A stretch of 64,000 nt of DNA from Candidatus Dadabacteria bacterium (GCA_951812735.1 OX638332.1:1248732-1312731); one strand, 5' to 3'; numbered from the stretch's first letter, positions 52,206 to 62,486 are shown. Program-made: numbers and translations. Notes: generated by a model not told the origin, from the sequence alone.

Positions 52206-53213
52206 CTAGGGCAAGCGAAGTTTTTCAAAGTAAAGGTCTAGCAGATTCGCGGCTCCGGTATAGGGATCCGTTTTCCCTTCCATCACTTTTTTCTCCACTT
52301 CGCCGAGCGTTTTTTTGACCGAAACGTTTTCGTAAAAACTGTCCTCAAGATTCTGGATCAGTGCCTCGTGCAGGCGGTATTTCGCCTGCTTTCTTCTTTT
52401 TTCCGCAAAGTATCCGTTTTCTCTGCAGAGTTTTTCATACTCCGTGACGCATTGCCAGGTTTCCCTTATTCCGTAGCCCGTGACGGATGAGCAGGCGTGA
52501 GCCTTGGGAATCCATCCGGATTCTGGCGGTCTGTGAAATCTCAGCGCCTCTTCCATCTCCTGTTTCATAAGTTCCGCTTTTTTCTTGTTTCTTCCATCCG
52601 CTTTGGTTATCAATACGGCGTCGGCGCGCTCGATTATCCCCTTTTTTATTCCCTGGATGTCATCTCCCGCCCCGGTAATCATGAGCAGCATGAAGAAATC
52701 GACCATTGAGTGGCAGGTAATTTCGGACTGTCCAACTCCCACTGTCTCTATAAAGATCGTGTCGAATCCCGCCGCCTCGCAGAGAATCACGGCGTCGCTT
52801 GTCTTTTTTGCAACTCCTCCCAGGGAACCGGCTGACGGGGAAGGCCTTATGTAGACGTTTTCGTGCCGGGAAAGTTCCTGCATTCTGAGCTTGTCGCCGA
52901 GAACGCTTCCTCCGGTTTCGCTGCTTGTGGGGTCAATTGCGAGCACCGCTATCTTTTTTCCGCGCTCGTGCGCCAGGTAGAGACCCAGAGATTCTATGAA
53001 GCTGCTCTTTCCGACTCCCGGTATGCCCGTAATTCCTACTCTTATGGATTTTCCGGACCGTGGCAGACACCACGTGATTATTTCCCGCGCAAGCTTCTTG
53101 TGCTCAGGCAGGGTGCTCTCGGCGAGGGTTATCGCCCTGCTCAGAACGGGTATTTCTCCCTTGGCTATGCCCCGGCGGTAGGTTTCCGCTTCTGTCTTTC
53201 TGCGCGACGTCAT
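52206..53213 (-). CDS. meaB: Methylmalonyl-CoA mutase-associated GTPase MeaB
   Basis: 335 residues. A G3E GTPase that loads and protects the B12 cofactor of methylmalonyl-CoA mutase. Walker [17 protein letters not shown], Walker B/switch [21 protein letters not shown] and [12 protein letters not shown], and base-recognition ITKADGRN. It overlaps the mutase large subunit by four bases. The downstream rimI is now separated from it by the tnpB unit. Confidence 0.95.
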   Translation of the reverse strand: MTSRRKTEAETYRRGIAKGEIPVLSRAITLAESTLPEHKKLAREIITWCLPRSGKSIRVGITGIPGVGKSSFIESLGLYLAHERGKKIAVLAIDPTSSETGGSVLGDKLRMQELSRHENVYIRPSPSAGSLGGVAKKTSDAVILCEAAGFDTIFIETVGVGQSEITCHSMVDFFMLLMITGAGDDIQGIKKGIIERADAVLITKADGRNKKKAELMKQEMEEALRFHRPPESGWIPKAHACSSVTGYGIRETWQCVTEYEKLCRENGYFAEKRRKQAKYRLHEALIQNLEDSFYENVSVKKTLGEVEKKVMEGKTDPYTGAANLLDLYFEKLRLP

Positions 53214-55342
53214 ATTCGGGTTTGTATAAGTGACAGGAGTATAGCTTCAGCCGCTTCGGACAGCACGGTTCCCGGACCGAATATCTGCGAGACTCCGGCT
53301 TTCCGGAGGTAATCGTAATCGCGTTTGGGGATAACCCCTCCCGCCACTACCATTATATCGTCTGCTCCCATTTCATCGAGTTTTTTTATCAGTTCGGGGA
53401 TGAGGGTCTTGTGACCTGCGGCCAGGCTTGATATTCCGACTACGTGGACATCGTTTTCAACCGCCTGTTTTGCCGCCTCTTCCGGGGTCTGAAAGAGCGG
53501 GCCTATGTCAACGTCGAAACCAAGGTCGGCAAAGCCAGTCGCTATTATCTTCGCCCCGCGGTCATGACCGTCCTGCCCCATTTTCGCGACCAGTATTCTG
53601 GGTCTTCTTCCTTCCAATGCGGCGAAGCGGTCGGCGAGTTCTCTTGCCTTGGCGAATCCGGCATCCTTCGAGATTTCCGAGGAGTATACTCCCGAAATCG
53701 TGCGCCACCCGGGCTGATATCTCCCCCATACCTCTTCACACGCGTCTGATATTTCTCCTAGGGTCGCGTCTTCCCTCGCAGCCTCAACGGCTAGGAAAAG
53801 AAGGTTTCCTTCCCCTGTCCTGGCGCATTCGGTAATTTTCTCAAGAGAGCGCTCCACTGCCCTGGAATCCCTTTCTTTCCTGAGTTTTTTTAGTCTTCTG
53901 ATTTGATTCTGCCTCACCTTGCGGTTATCCACCTCAAGTATATCGAATTCTTCCTCTGCATCCGAACTGTATCTGTTGACTCCTACTATCACGTCTTTTC
54001 CCGAGTCTATTCTGGCCTGTTTTCGGGCTGCAGCCTCCTCGATTCTCATTTTCGGTAGGCCGGTTTCTATAGCTTTAGACATTCCGCCCAGTTCTTCTAT
54101 TTCCATTATAAGTTCCCACGCTTTTCTCGCCAGATTGTGGGTCAGATATTCAACGTAGTAGGACCCCGCCCAGGGATCAATCAACCTGCATATATCGGTT
54201 TCTTTCTGAAGATAGAGCTGGGTGTTTCTAGCTATCCTGGCGGAGAAATCGGTGGGAAGGGCGATGGCTTCGTCAAGAGCGTTTGTGTGAAGCGACTGGG
54301 TGCCGCCGAGCACAGCGCTTAGGGCTTCAACGCAGGTTCTTGTCACGTTGTTAAACGGATCCTGTTCCGTAAGACTCCATCCCGAAGTCTGGCAATGGGT
54401 TCTGAGCATAAGCGACCCTGGGTTCTTGGGCTTAAACTGCTTGACGATTTTGGCCCATAGCATTCTCGCAGCTCTCATCTTTGCGATTTCCATGAAGTGA
54501 TCCATGCCTATTCCCCAGAAAAAAGAAATTCTGGGGGCAAAATCGTCGATACTGAGTCCCGCCTCAACGCCCGCTCTCAAATACTCAAGGCCGTCTGCGA
54601 GGGTGTAGGCAAGCTCTATGTCCGACGTGGCACCCGCTTCCTCCATGTGGTAACCGCTTACGCTTATCGAATTGAACTTCGGCATGTTCTTCGACGTGTA
54701 TTCGAAAATGTCCGAGACTATCTTCATTGAGAATTCAGGCGGATAGATGTAGGTGTTTCTTACCATGAACTCCTTGAGTATGTCGTTTTGGATCGTGCCG
54801 CTCAGTTTTTCCGGGCTCACTCCCTGTCGCTCCGCGACGACTATATAGAAAGCCATGATCGGCAGAACCGCGCCGTTCATGGTCATGGAAACCGAGATTT
54901 CGTCAAGAGGTATTCGATCGAGAAGAATTTCCATGTCCAGTATCGAGTCTATTGCCACACCCGCCTTCCCGACATCTCCCGAAACTCTGGGGTGATCCGA
55001 GTCATACCCCCTGTGAGTCGGAAGATCGAAGGCTATGGAGAGTCCCTTCTGGCCAGCGGCCAGGTTTCTCCTGTAAAACGCGTTTGATTCCTCCGCGGTG
55101 GAGAACCCCGCATACTGTCTGATGGTCCAGGGTCTTGTGATATACATGGTCGGGTAGGGCCCGCGAAGATAGGGTGGAATTCCAGAGACAAATCCCAGAT
55201 GTTCGGAGTCGCTGAGATCGTCGTGGACATAAACCGTTTTTATGTCTATTTCCTCCGGCGATTCCCGTATTATATCTCCGGTTGCCTTGGCGTTACCGCT
55301 CGAACCGGCTCCAAGCTTTATTTTCGAAAAATCAGGTCTCAT
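53210..55342 (-). CDS. mutB: Methylmalonyl-CoA mutase, large (catalytic) subunit
   Basis: 710 residues. Catalytic TIM barrel ([59 protein letters not shown]) and a C-terminal B12-binding domain with the cobalt-ligand motif DGHDRGA (in [21 protein letters not shown]). It converts (R)-methylmalonyl-CoA and succinyl-CoA, allowing use of propionate, odd-chain or branched substrates. It overlaps mutA and meaB by four bases each. Confidence 0.97.
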   Translation of the reverse strand: MRPDFSKIKLGAGSSGNAKATGDIIRESPEEIDIKTVYVHDDLSDSEHLGFVSGIPPYLRGPYPTMYITRPWTIRQYAGFSTAEESNAFYRRNLAAGQKGLSIAFDLPTHRGYDSDHPRVSGDVGKAGVAIDSILDMEILLDRIPLDEISVSMTMNGAVLPIMAFYIVVAERQGVSPEKLSGTIQNDILKEFMVRNTYIYPPEFSMKIVSDIFEYTSKNMPKFNSISVSGYHMEEAGATSDIELAYTLADGLEYLRAGVEAGLSIDDFAPRISFFWGIGMDHFMEIAKMRAARMLWAKIVKQFKPKNPGSLMLRTHCQTSGWSLTEQDPFNNVTRTCVEALSAVLGGTQSLHTNALDEAIALPTDFSARIARNTQLYLQKETDICRLIDPWAGSYYVEYLTHNLARKAWELIMEIEELGGMSKAIETGLPKMRIEEAAARKQARIDSGKDVIVGVNRYSSDAEEEFDILEVDNRKVRQNQIRRLKKLRKERDSRAVERSLEKITECARTGEGNLLFLAVEAAREDATLGEISDACEEVWGRYQPGWRTISGVYSSEISKDAGFAKARELADRFAALEGRRPRILVAKMGQDGHDRGAKIIATGFADLGFDVDIGPLFQTPEEAAKQAVENDVHVVGISSLAAGHKTLIPELIKKLDEMGADDIMVVAGGVIPKRDYDYLRKAGVSQIFGPGTVLSEAAEAILLSLIQTRI

Positions 55343-57258
55343 GGCTCGACCTCGTCTGAGAGAAGTGGTTCCTGATATCTTTCGAGCATGTCGAGGACAT
55401 CGGAACCCGCGTGGATGAAGTCATCCGCCCCCGCCTGCGCGAGCTTTTCCCGCGTGCTTTGTCCGTCGCCTGAAACAACAGCTTTTATTTCCACTTTCCC
55501 GCTTTTGATTTTTCTTATCGTTTCCTCCCCTAGCTGCTCGTAATCTTTGTCGGAACCGCAGATCACTACCGCAAGCGGACTCTCGCGCAGAGCCGCTGCA
55601 ACTCCTTCATCAACTCCCGGATTTTCGGCTCCGTCAACTACTGCAAATCCCCCGCATCCGAAAAAATTCATCGAGAAAACCGATCTTGCGACTGTCTGCG
55701 GAGAATCGCTCAGATGAAGCAGGAAAACTTTCGGTGCCTCGCTCGTTTTTTCCGTGTGTTTTTCGCTTAGAAGCCTTATTCTCTCAAAACCTTGAGCTGC
55801 TCTTGACTCCGCAAGGGGCGCTACTTTAGGGGCCGAGCCATTCATTTTTTCTTCTATGGGTGGGGCTTTCCGGATGTGCACTGACATCTTTTCCAGCAGG
55901 TTGGGAAACTCGTTTGTTCCGATGAGCGTTTTTTCCCTGCGTGAAATGTCGAGGAGTGTTTTTTTTCTGCTGTCCTCAATCGTCTTCTGTATGAACCCGC
56001 TTTTCAGGCACTCAAGGTAGCCGCCTTTTTTTTCTATTTCCTGGAACAGTTCTAGGGATTTCTGCGAAATGGACTGCGTCAGTTTTTCTATGTGATAGGA
56101 ACCGCCCCCGGGATCGATCACCGCGCCGAGATGGGACTCATTTTTTATCAGAAGCTGGATGTTTCTCGCCACTCTCCTTGAAAGTTCATCGGGTTCGCTG
56201 TAGTGGGCGTCAAAGGGTTCCACGGTCAGAGAACTTGTCCCCCCGATTACCGACGCCATGGCTTCAAGTGCCGTCCGCAGTATGTTTACGTGTGAGTCGT
56301 AAATGGTTTTGTTGAAGGTCGTGGTGCGGCAATGAATTCTCATTTTTGTAGATTCGAGGAAATCGGGTGAGAACTGTTGCGCGATGTTCGCCCAGAGCGC
56401 TCTTGCGGCGCGGAGCTTGGCGATTTCCGCAAAGTAGCTTGAGCCGGTGGAAAAGGAAAAAACGAGGTGGCGGCAGGCACGGTCTGCATCAACGCCCCTT
56501 TGGCGAAGCATGACCAGATATTCGGCCGCGGCGGCAATCGTGAAAGCGAGTTCCTGGGTTATCGTTGCCCCTGAATTTTTAAACGTTGAACTTTTTACCG
56601 AAAACGCCGCGTAACCGGGCGCGGCATCGGATAGATATCCAATGGTTTCCGCGATCTTCTCCAGATTCTTTTCAAGTGCTGTTACTGAAGACCCGCCCGC
56701 AAGCATCTGGGAGAGGGGGTCGAAAAACACGGCGCCGTCAATTTCTCGGGTATCGATTCCTTTCTTGCTGCAGGCGGAAATGAAAAGCTCGGAAACTTTT
56801 TCCGGATCTGCTCTTAAGGCAAAATTGAGGCTGGTCTGCAATGGGTCTATATCTTTTACAAGAGCTTCGATGACCTCGGGTTTCATTTCTGTTTCCGGGA
56901 TGAAGGTGATTGAATCCGCTCCACCCTTGATTGCCGCAAGCGCGTCGCGCGTCGCATCTTTCGGAGCGATAAGCTTTATCTCTTCTGTAAGAATCCAGCT
57001 GTTGTTTTTTTTGCCGGTTCCCCGGACAAACGGAAATTCTCCCGGAAGAGGATTTTTCCCCGTGAAAAAATCTCTTGCTTCTTCTTCGGTGTAGAAGGGT
57101 TCAACCGCTATACCGTCTTCAGTGGTCCATATAAGATCTTCGTAGGACCCCGGCTTTGCGATCTTTTTTTCAACTTCTTTTTTCCAGCTTTCCTTCGATA
57201 TGCTTGGAAAATCATCGAAAAGAAGAGTCTGTGCGTGTTTTTTTTCCGTCTTACTCAT
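55339..57258 (-). CDS. mutA: Methylmalonyl-CoA mutase, small subunit
   Basis: 639 residues from the ATG at 57258 ([10 protein letters not shown]); the frame is open to 57351 but that part covers the promoter. Mutase-type barrel ([38 protein letters not shown]). The C-terminal B12-like domain lacks the DxHxxG cobalt ligand, as expected for the non-catalytic subunit of the heterodimer. First gene of mutA-mutB-meaB. No cobalamin riboswitch was recognised in the short leader. Confidence 0.93.
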   Translation of the reverse strand: MSKTEKKHAQTLLFDDFPSISKESWKKEVEKKIAKPGSYEDLIWTTEDGIAVEPFYTEEEARDFFTGKNPLPGEFPFVRGTGKKNNSWILTEEIKLIAPKDATRDALAAIKGGADSITFIPETEMKPEVIEALVKDIDPLQTSLNFALRADPEKVSELFISACSKKGIDTREIDGAVFFDPLSQMLAGGSSVTALEKNLEKIAETIGYLSDAAPGYAAFSVKSSTFKNSGATITQELAFTIAAAAEYLVMLRQRGVDADRACRHLVFSFSTGSSYFAEIAKLRAARALWANIAQQFSPDFLESTKMRIHCRTTTFNKTIYDSHVNILRTALEAMASVIGGTSSLTVEPFDAHYSEPDELSRRVARNIQLLIKNESHLGAVIDPGGGSYHIEKLTQSISQKSLELFQEIEKKGGYLECLKSGFIQKTIEDSRKKTLLDISRREKTLIGTNEFPNLLEKMSVHIRKAPPIEEKMNGSAPKVAPLAESRAAQGFERIRLLSEKHTEKTSEAPKVFLLHLSDSPQTVARSVFSMNFFGCGGFAVVDGAENPGVDEGVAAALRESPLAVVICGSDKDYEQLGEETIRKIKSGKVEIKAVVSGDGQSTREKLAQAGADDFIHAGSDVLDMLERYQEPLLSDEVEP

Positions 57259-57287
57259 AAAATCTGCGTTTTTCCTCTCAAGTCTCT

Positions 57288-57311
57288 TGGGTGAATAAGT
57301 ATATAAGTCCC
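57288..57311 (-). repeat. Solo IS1595-like end in the mutA promoter region
   Basis: On the minus strand, GGGACTTATATACTT (57311-57297) is identical to the first 15 bases of the tnpB unit's left end, with ACCC where the four element ends have AACC (positions 20-23). No matching partner end or 8-bp duplication was found nearby. Confidence 0.4.
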
Positions 57312-57326
57312 ATCTGTTTCTGCCAA
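57298..57326 (-). promoter_or_regulatory. Promoter of mutA-mutB-meaB
   Basis: Minus strand: TTGGCA (57326-57321), 17-bp spacer, TATACT (57303-57298). The -10 box is part of the IS1595-like end sequence. Confidence 0.6.
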
Positions 57327-57428
57327 CATACTGAAACCATTTAAGTTTCAATTTTTCCCGTCTGTCGTGACGGGAGGGGTTCGGTCGGGGAATTGTTATT
57401 TGTTTTTTTCGACTTTAATATTAAGAGG

Positions 57429-58103
57429 GTGTCTGGAAAAGCGGTTGTCATGGTTTCGGGAGGCGTGGACAGCTCGACTCTCTGCTACAAGGCGGTGCGG
57501 GAAGGTTACGAAGTCTTTCCTCTTACCTTTATATACGGACAGAAGCACGAGAAGGAGATCCGCTCCTCAGAGAATATATGCCGCCATCTGGGACTTACCC
57601 CCAACATAATCGATCTTTCCTCAATAAGGACTCTTTTCGGCGCCTGCGCGCTTACCGATCGGGACGTCGAGATTCCGAGAGTCTCCGCGACGGCGCGCAA
57701 TTACGATACTCTTTCCGCCACAGTCGTTCCGAACCGAAACGCCATTTTCCTTTCTCTGGCGGTTGCCTATTCGCAGGGTATCGGTTGCGATACGGTGTTC
57801 TACGGCGCACATTATTCCGACAGGGGAGTATATCCTGACTGCCGCATGGAGTTTGTTTCCGCTTTCGAGGAGGCTGAGAAACTTGCGACTGGTAACGAAC
57901 GACTGACGATAGTTGCTCCATTTGTGGATCTAGACAAATCAGGGATAGTCAGACTCGGTTCACGTCTCGGGGTTCCTTTCAAAGACACGTGGTCATGCTA
58001 CGTGGGCTCCCGGATGCACTGCGGCACCTGCAGTTCCTGCAGAGAGAGAAAAAGGGCTTTTATCGAGGCGGACATAACCGACCCGACCGAATACGAGGCG
58101 TAA
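57429..58103 (+). CDS. queC: 7-cyano-7-deazaguanine synthase
   Basis: 224 residues from GTG 57429, where the family's start (SGKAVVMVSGGVDSSTL, an ATP-pyrophosphatase SGGxDS loop) begins; the frame is open from TTG 57393. The zinc-binding C-terminus is SCYVGSRMHCGTCSSCRERKRAF (CxnCxxCxxC). It converts carboxydeazaguanine to preQ0 for queuosine-type tRNA modification. Followed after 5 bp by queE. Confidence 0.93.
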   Translation: MSGKAVVMVSGGVDSSTLCYKAVREGYEVFPLTFIYGQKHEKEIRSSENICRHLGLTPNIIDLSSIRTLFGACALTDRDVEIPRVSATARNYDTLSATVVPNRNAIFLSLAVAYSQGIGCDTVFYGAHYSDRGVYPDCRMEFVSAFEEAEKLATGNERLTIVAPFVDLDKSGIVRLGSRLGVPFKDTWSCYVGSRMHCGTCSSCRERKRAFIEADITDPTEYEA

Positions 58104-58108
58104 TTGCG

Positions 58109-58750
58109 GTGAAGGTAAACGAGATCTTTTTTTCAATACAGGGTGAAGGAATCCATATCGGGCTGCCGACAGTTTTTCTCAGGCTCTTTGCCTGCGATCT
58201 CAGATGCAGTTGGTGCGATACCATGTACGCCGTGGAGGGAACCGACTTTCGGGAAATGGAAACCAGCGAAGTGCTGGGCCAGATTCTTAAATACGGCTGT
58301 TCCCGGGTCTGCATAACCGGAGGGGAACCGCTTATCCAGCGGAAAGCGGTGGAGGAGGTGACGGAATTTCTGCTTGATAGGGATTTTGTAGTCGTGCTTG
58401 AAACAAGCGGGAACAAGAAACCTCCCCGGATTTTCTCCCACCCCAATTCGGTTGTGAGCATGGACTGCAAGTGTCCTGGTTCGGGCATGGCCTCTAGAAT
58501 GGATTTTTCTCTCTATGATGCCTTGGAGGAGAAGGACCAGCTTAAGTTCGTAATAGCCGATGATGCGGATTACGAGTACGCGAGGGATGTTATAGACAAG
58601 CATCGTATCAGAGCTTCAATGATATTTCAGCCTGTGTACGGCACAAAAGCGGACTGGATAGCCGAGAGAGTTCTCCGCGACGGCATGGAAAACATAAGAG
58701 TGCTTCCGCAGCTTCACAAGATATTCTGGGGAGAGAAAAGGGGGGTTTAG
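58109..58750 (+). CDS. queE: 7-carboxy-7-deazaguanine synthase (radical SAM)
   Basis: 213 residues from GTG 58109; the frame is open from 57989 inside queC, but family homology begins at KVNEIFFSIQGEG. The radical-SAM cluster motif CDLRCSWCD (Cx3Cx2C) is preceded by PTVFLRLFAC and followed by ITGGEPLIQ. It makes 7-carboxy-7-deazaguanine, the substrate of QueC. QueD and FolE are not in the window. Confidence 0.94.
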   Translation: MKVNEIFFSIQGEGIHIGLPTVFLRLFACDLRCSWCDTMYAVEGTDFREMETSEVLGQILKYGCSRVCITGGEPLIQRKAVEEVTEFLLDRDFVVVLETSGNKKPPRIFSHPNSVVSMDCKCPGSGMASRMDFSLYDALEEKDQLKFVIADDADYEYARDVIDKHRIRASMIFQPVYGTKADWIAERVLRDGMENIRVLPQLHKIFWGEKRGV

Positions 58751-58805
58751 TCTGCTTCCGTCATCTCTGAGTATTGGTGCCGTCTTTAATTTTTTAACGT
58801 TTTTG

Positions 58806-58835
58806 TTGTCATTGTGTTAGAATTCAAGGTATAAA
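58806..58835 (+). promoter_or_regulatory. Promoter of the methyltransferase gene
   Basis: TTGTCA (58806-58811), 18-bp spacer, TATAAA (58830-58835), 45 bp before the start codon; ribosome site GAGGAGAG. Confidence 0.5.
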
Positions 58836-58879
58836 TCATAGTTTGTGCGGTCGGGTTTAGAGCCGAGGAGAGATGCGCT

Positions 58880-59743
58880 ATGGAAAAGCATGTTGAAGAT
58901 TACAATTATGAGCCTTTTGCCGATACCGAAGAGTATAGAAAGGTAAACGGCGATATAACAAGAAACTGGGTCCAGATAATGGTCGACAGAGGGGTTGAGA
59001 GTCTTGACAGGTTTCTCGACATCGCTACCGGAGCAGGCACAATGGCGCAGCTTTTTTTCGATATGCTTCCTTCGAATTTTAAGGAGTCGGCGGTGTTCTG
59101 CCTTGACCAGTCGGCCGGCGCTCTTAAGCTTGCCAAAAGCAGACTTGAAAAAGAGATTGACAAGCTGACTCTTATCAATTCGTCCATACAGGAACTTGAT
59201 TTGCCTGCGAAAAGTCTCGATGTGGCTATATGGGGTAACGGTATCCACTACCTTGACGAAGAGGAACAGATTAAAAGCCTTAAGGCGATCAAGAAAGCGC
59301 TTAAGCCCGGAGGATGGTTCTTTTTCAACACAGCTTTTTACGAAGAGGCAAGACCCGCAGAGACCATACCTTTCTACAGGACCCAAGTAAGAAACGCCGT
59401 CCAGTTTCTCAAGAAAGAGGGGGTAAAGAGAGTAAAAGTCGAAAGAAAAGCCGAAGCCGCGAAGTTTCACCCGCGTTCCTACTACGAAGAACTCGTGAGT
59501 AATGTTGGATTCGATCTTGTCGATGCCCAAGAGTTTGCCGCCGACCTTACGAAAGAAGCGTGGGAGTATATAAGCTCTTTCCAGCAGTATGCCTCCGGGG
59601 CCCTTCACGGCTATCCGGATGAGGCCGCTTCCGATGCGATGAAAAATGCGGTTGAACCTGCCATACTTCTCCACGGTGAAGTGAACAAAGACGGCAACCA
59701 TTTTGTTACCAGAAAATGGCTCTCGATAAGTGCGCGGGCGTGA
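58880..59743 (+). CDS. Class I SAM-dependent methyltransferase
   Basis: 287 residues. The SAM-binding motif I is LDIATGAGTMAQLFF (near 47-61), the acidic motif II CLDQSAGALKLAKS and motif IV VAIWGNGIHYL. The tail of ~120 residues after the core (FHPRSYYEELVSNVGF) may form the substrate pocket. Substrate unknown, with no informative neighbour. Confidence 0.82.
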   Translation: MEKHVEDYNYEPFADTEEYRKVNGDITRNWVQIMVDRGVESLDRFLDIATGAGTMAQLFFDMLPSNFKESAVFCLDQSAGALKLAKSRLEKEIDKLTLINSSIQELDLPAKSLDVAIWGNGIHYLDEEEQIKSLKAIKKALKPGGWFFFNTAFYEEARPAETIPFYRTQVRNAVQFLKKEGVKRVKVERKAEAAKFHPRSYYEELVSNVGFDLVDAQEFAADLTKEAWEYISSFQQYASGALHGYPDEAASDAMKNAVEPAILLHGEVNKDGNHFVTRKWLSISARA

Positions 59744-59761
59744 TTCTCCTTCACGGAGATG

Positions 59762-60082
59762 TTATTCGGCCGGTACGCTGTTTTTCCTGAGAAAATCAAA
59801 GGTGTAGAATCCGGTTTCGCACCAGTTCTCACCTACAAACCTTATAGCGTAATTCCCGACGTACTCTATCCTCTCCGGCGCCAGGCCGGTTTTTCCGAGA
59901 GGGATCCGTTTTTTAAACGGAAGTTTTCCAGTCCTGCTTTTTTTTCTGAGCCTTCTGCAGGTGGCACAAGGGCAAATTCCCCTGAGTTCTTCATAAAAGA
60001 ATATGCTCTCTTCCCCGTTATCCCAGATGACCTGAAGAGCTTTTTCGGTAAATTCGTTTATTTCTTTAGGTTTTATGCCCAT
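59762..60082 (-). CDS. DUF971 family protein
   Basis: 106 residues from the ATG at 60082; the frame extends to TTG 60115. It has the DUF971 core VIWDNGEESIFFYEELRGICPCATCRR and YAIRFVGENWCETGFYTFDFLR. The domain also occurs fused to, or beside, Fe-S cluster ATPases (Mrp/ApbC) and gamma-butyrobetaine hydroxylases; alone it is thought to aid Fe-S handling, which is not proven. Confidence 0.85.
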   Translation of the reverse strand: MGIKPKEINEFTEKALQVIWDNGEESIFFYEELRGICPCATCRRLRKKSRTGKLPFKKRIPLGKTGLAPERIEYVGNYAIRFVGENWCETGFYTFDFLRKNSVPAE

Positions 60083-60097
60083 GACACTATATTTTAC

Positions 60098-60112
60098 CTG
60101 TCCGCTGGACAG
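60098..60112. promoter_or_regulatory. Palindrome between DUF971 and sirtuin-like genes
   Basis: CTGTCC-GCT-GGACAG, a perfect 6-bp inverted repeat with a 3-base centre, placed between two divergent genes. It could be an operator; no regulator is assigned. Confidence 0.35.
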
Positions 60113-60169
60113 CAATCGATCTAACAGATTTTATTGTGCTTACGCAAGCGGTTATAATCAAAGCCTGAA

Positions 60170-60934
60170 ATGAGTGAGCAGGAACAGGACGCACTCTCGG
60201 CGACAGTAAATTGGGTCCGGGAGGCCTCCCAGATAGTTTTTCTTACGGGAGTCGAACTCTCCCTTGAGGTCGGGCTGCCGGACGTTTCAGATCTGAGTTT
60301 CAATCCGGACATAGGAAAATTCAAGAATCGGCTGGAGGTAAGAAAGGAGTACTGGCAGAAGATAAAGGATTTTTATCCCAGAATCTCCGAGGCACAGCCC
60401 TCTCCGGCACACGAAGCGATCTACGAGATGGAGTTTCTCTGCAACGTTGACTGCGTTCTTACCCAGGCAGCCGACGGTCTGCACAACAAAACCGGCAGCG
60501 AGAAGATAATAGAGATATACTCGACGATAAACTGGGTCCACTGCCACGAATGCGGAAACGATTACCGCACCGACGGGATTCTGCTTTCCCTTGAAGACAG
60601 CAAAACCGGTATTCCTAAATGCAAGGAATGTCAAAGCGACCAGATGAAGCCTCCGCTGTCTTTTCCAGGCCAGCCGCTTCCTCACTGGGAGATAAGAGAA
60701 TCCTGGATGAGGCTTCAGCACTGCGATCTTTTCATAGTAGTCGGAGCGAATCTGGAAATCGAACCAGTGGCATCTTTCCCCTTCCAGGTTATGAACAAGG
60801 GAAACAAGGTCGTTATTATCGGAGAGAGAAAGACCCCGGCTGACGATTATGTAAGTGCCGTCATATACGGAAACCCGAGCCAAGTCATGCCCTACATAGT
60901 CGATAAGCTCAAAGAAACGCAAACCATCTCCTGA
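60170..60934 (+). CDS. Degenerate sirtuin (Sir2-fold) protein
   Basis: 254 residues. The Sir2 fold is recognisable: a Rossmann start (IVFLTGVELSLEVGLPD), the DGLH block, a four-Cys zinc module (C125HEC128, C151KEC154) and VGANLEIEPVASFPF near the NAD site. Key catalytic elements are altered: GAGxSxxxGIPDFR reads TGVELSLEVGLPDVSD, TQNID reads TQAAD (98-102), and the catalytic His expected after the DGLH helix (xxHGs) is missing (EIYSTIN, 115-121). It is unlikely to be a deacetylase and may only bind nucleotide or protein. Confidence 0.78.
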   Translation: MSEQEQDALSATVNWVREASQIVFLTGVELSLEVGLPDVSDLSFNPDIGKFKNRLEVRKEYWQKIKDFYPRISEAQPSPAHEAIYEMEFLCNVDCVLTQAADGLHNKTGSEKIIEIYSTINWVHCHECGNDYRTDGILLSLEDSKTGIPKCKECQSDQMKPPLSFPGQPLPHWEIRESWMRLQHCDLFIVVGANLEIEPVASFPFQVMNKGNKVVIIGERKTPADDYVSAVIYGNPSQVMPYIVDKLKETQTIS

Positions 60935-60972
60935 ACCGCGGGAAGCCATGGGAAGGGAACCGGAGAGCAGGT

Positions 60973-62466
60973 TTGTCTGTCGAGATGAAAATGGATGAGA
61001 AAAGCGTTGCCCAGGAGATGGAACGTTACGTTTCTAATCTCGACAGGGACATCTATACAATAAGCAACATTCCCGAGGAAGTAGTTGCCGTCATCTTCGC
61101 CTATGTAAGCAGAAGTCCCAAAAGCTTCAGGGAAAACATAGATACCGTTATAAGGGAGCAGGAAATGGGGAGGCACAGGGCGGAGAAGTTCCATGAGAAA
61201 TGGGTTCTTAACTACGGTCACGCTTCTGTTGCGGAGCACGCAACCGTGCATATGGGCATTGAGAGGGTTTCAAGGCTTTTCTCATCCCTGCTTGAATGTG
61301 CGAATGAATTTCTCTCGTTCACCGAATATTCCCAGAGATACCAGAGACCGCGCAAAGGCGACAATTACATACCGGAGGAGCTTGACTCACACCCGGTTCT
61401 TAAAAAGGAGTTCGAAGACCTCTGCGATTTTCAGTACGACGTTTATTCAAGGCTTAACACAGAGCTTTTCGATTTCCTGAAAACAAAGCTTCCCGTTCCC
61501 GAAGGCAAGGAGGAAAAAGCCCACTTCAGGGCGCTTGAGAAAATAGCGTTTGAGGACGCTAGGTATGCCCTTAACCTCTCCACACTTACGAATCTCGGCA
61601 TGACGGCAAACGCAAGAGCCATAGAGCAGACCATCTCTGCGCTTCTCTCAAGCCGCTACCTCGAGGCGAGAAAAAGGGCCGAGGAGATGAAAAGCGAGGT
61701 CAGGTTCTCCGTCCCGACGCTTGTAAAGTACGCTGACGAAAATCCCTACATAGTCAAAACGCGCGAGGCGCTTGCGGAATTCTCACATGGTCTTAGCGGC
61801 ACCGGGAAAAGCAAACCCGAAAACGGCTCTTCCGTTGCCCTTTTTGACTACACCGGACGGGGAAGGGAAAATCCCCAGGTCGAGGCTCTAAGAGAGATCG
61901 CAAGAGGGCTTCTTTTCGAATTTTCGGGGCTTTCAGTCGGCGACATAGAGAGGCATCTTTCCGAAAACACCCCGGCGCTTGAGAAAATTTTCTCAATCGC
62001 CGTCGAGGCGCTTGGAAAACATGATAACCCGGCCGGGATATTCAAATCGGTTAATTACAATGCGGAGTTTGTCCTGAGCGAGGCGGCGTGGCATCAGCTG
62101 CTAAGACACAGGAAAGTCAGTTGGACCGTGAAGGAACCTTCTGTTGAGGACGGCGTAACGGTTCCCCCGCACGTTACGGAATCGGGAACAGAGGAGCTCC
62201 TGCTAGAGGCCGTCGGACGAAGTGAGCATTTCTACGAAAAACTCGTCGACGCCGGTTTTCACGATATCGCCAGTTATGTTGTCACAAATGCTCATAACAG
62301 GAGGGTTTCAGGTAGTTTCGATCTCTGGGAGTTTTACCACCTGACGAATCTGCGGATGTCTGAGGGGGCGCAATGGGATATAAAGAATGTCACTTGGCAG
62401 CTTGCGCAAAGCATTGAAAAAGTGCATCCGGTCTTCGTTCGTTCCGCTTTGAAGAGGGTTGATTAA
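60973..62466 (+). CDS. Two-domain ThyX-like (FAD-dependent thymidylate synthase family) protein
   Basis: 497 residues, about twice a normal ThyX. Domain 1 (about 30-235) has NYGHASVAEHATVHMGIERVSRL and FLSFTEYSQRYQRP. Domain 2 (about 300-495) has WHQLLRHRKVSWTVKEPS, the RHR of the ThyX motif at 378-380, but with altered spacing to the Ser. The TTG start at 60973 follows GGAGAG; an ATG at 60985 is the alternative. Tandem ThyX-like proteins of this size occur in several uncultured phyla; whether they make dTMP is unclear. Confidence 0.8.
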   Translation: MSVEMKMDEKSVAQEMERYVSNLDRDIYTISNIPEEVVAVIFAYVSRSPKSFRENIDTVIREQEMGRHRAEKFHEKWVLNYGHASVAEHATVHMGIERVSRLFSSLLECANEFLSFTEYSQRYQRPRKGDNYIPEELDSHPVLKKEFEDLCDFQYDVYSRLNTELFDFLKTKLPVPEGKEEKAHFRALEKIAFEDARYALNLSTLTNLGMTANARAIEQTISALLSSRYLEARKRAEEMKSEVRFSVPTLVKYADENPYIVKTREALAEFSHGLSGTGKSKPENGSSVALFDYTGRGRENPQVEALREIARGLLFEFSGLSVGDIERHLSENTPALEKIFSIAVEALGKHDNPAGIFKSVNYNAEFVLSEAAWHQLLRHRKVSWTVKEPSVEDGVTVPPHVTESGTEELLLEAVGRSEHFYEKLVDAGFHDIASYVVTNAHNRRVSGSFDLWEFYHLTNLRMSEGAQWDIKNVTWQLAQSIEKVHPVFVRSALKRVD

Positions 62467-62486
62467 GAAAGGAGAAGAATAATCTG

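Noticed and set aside
50917..57311. A 6.4-kb composite transposon from the tnpB unit's left end to the matching inverted 15-mer upstream of mutA, carrying tnpB-meaB-mutB-mutA
   Set aside because: The outer flanks (TGATCATT and ATCTGTTT) do not match as a duplication, while the tnpB unit has its own right end with a perfect one.
57357..57374. CCCGTC/GACGGG hairpin between mutA and queC as a terminator or riboswitch
   Set aside because: No T-tract on the transcribed side and no match to cobalamin or preQ1 riboswitch layouts.
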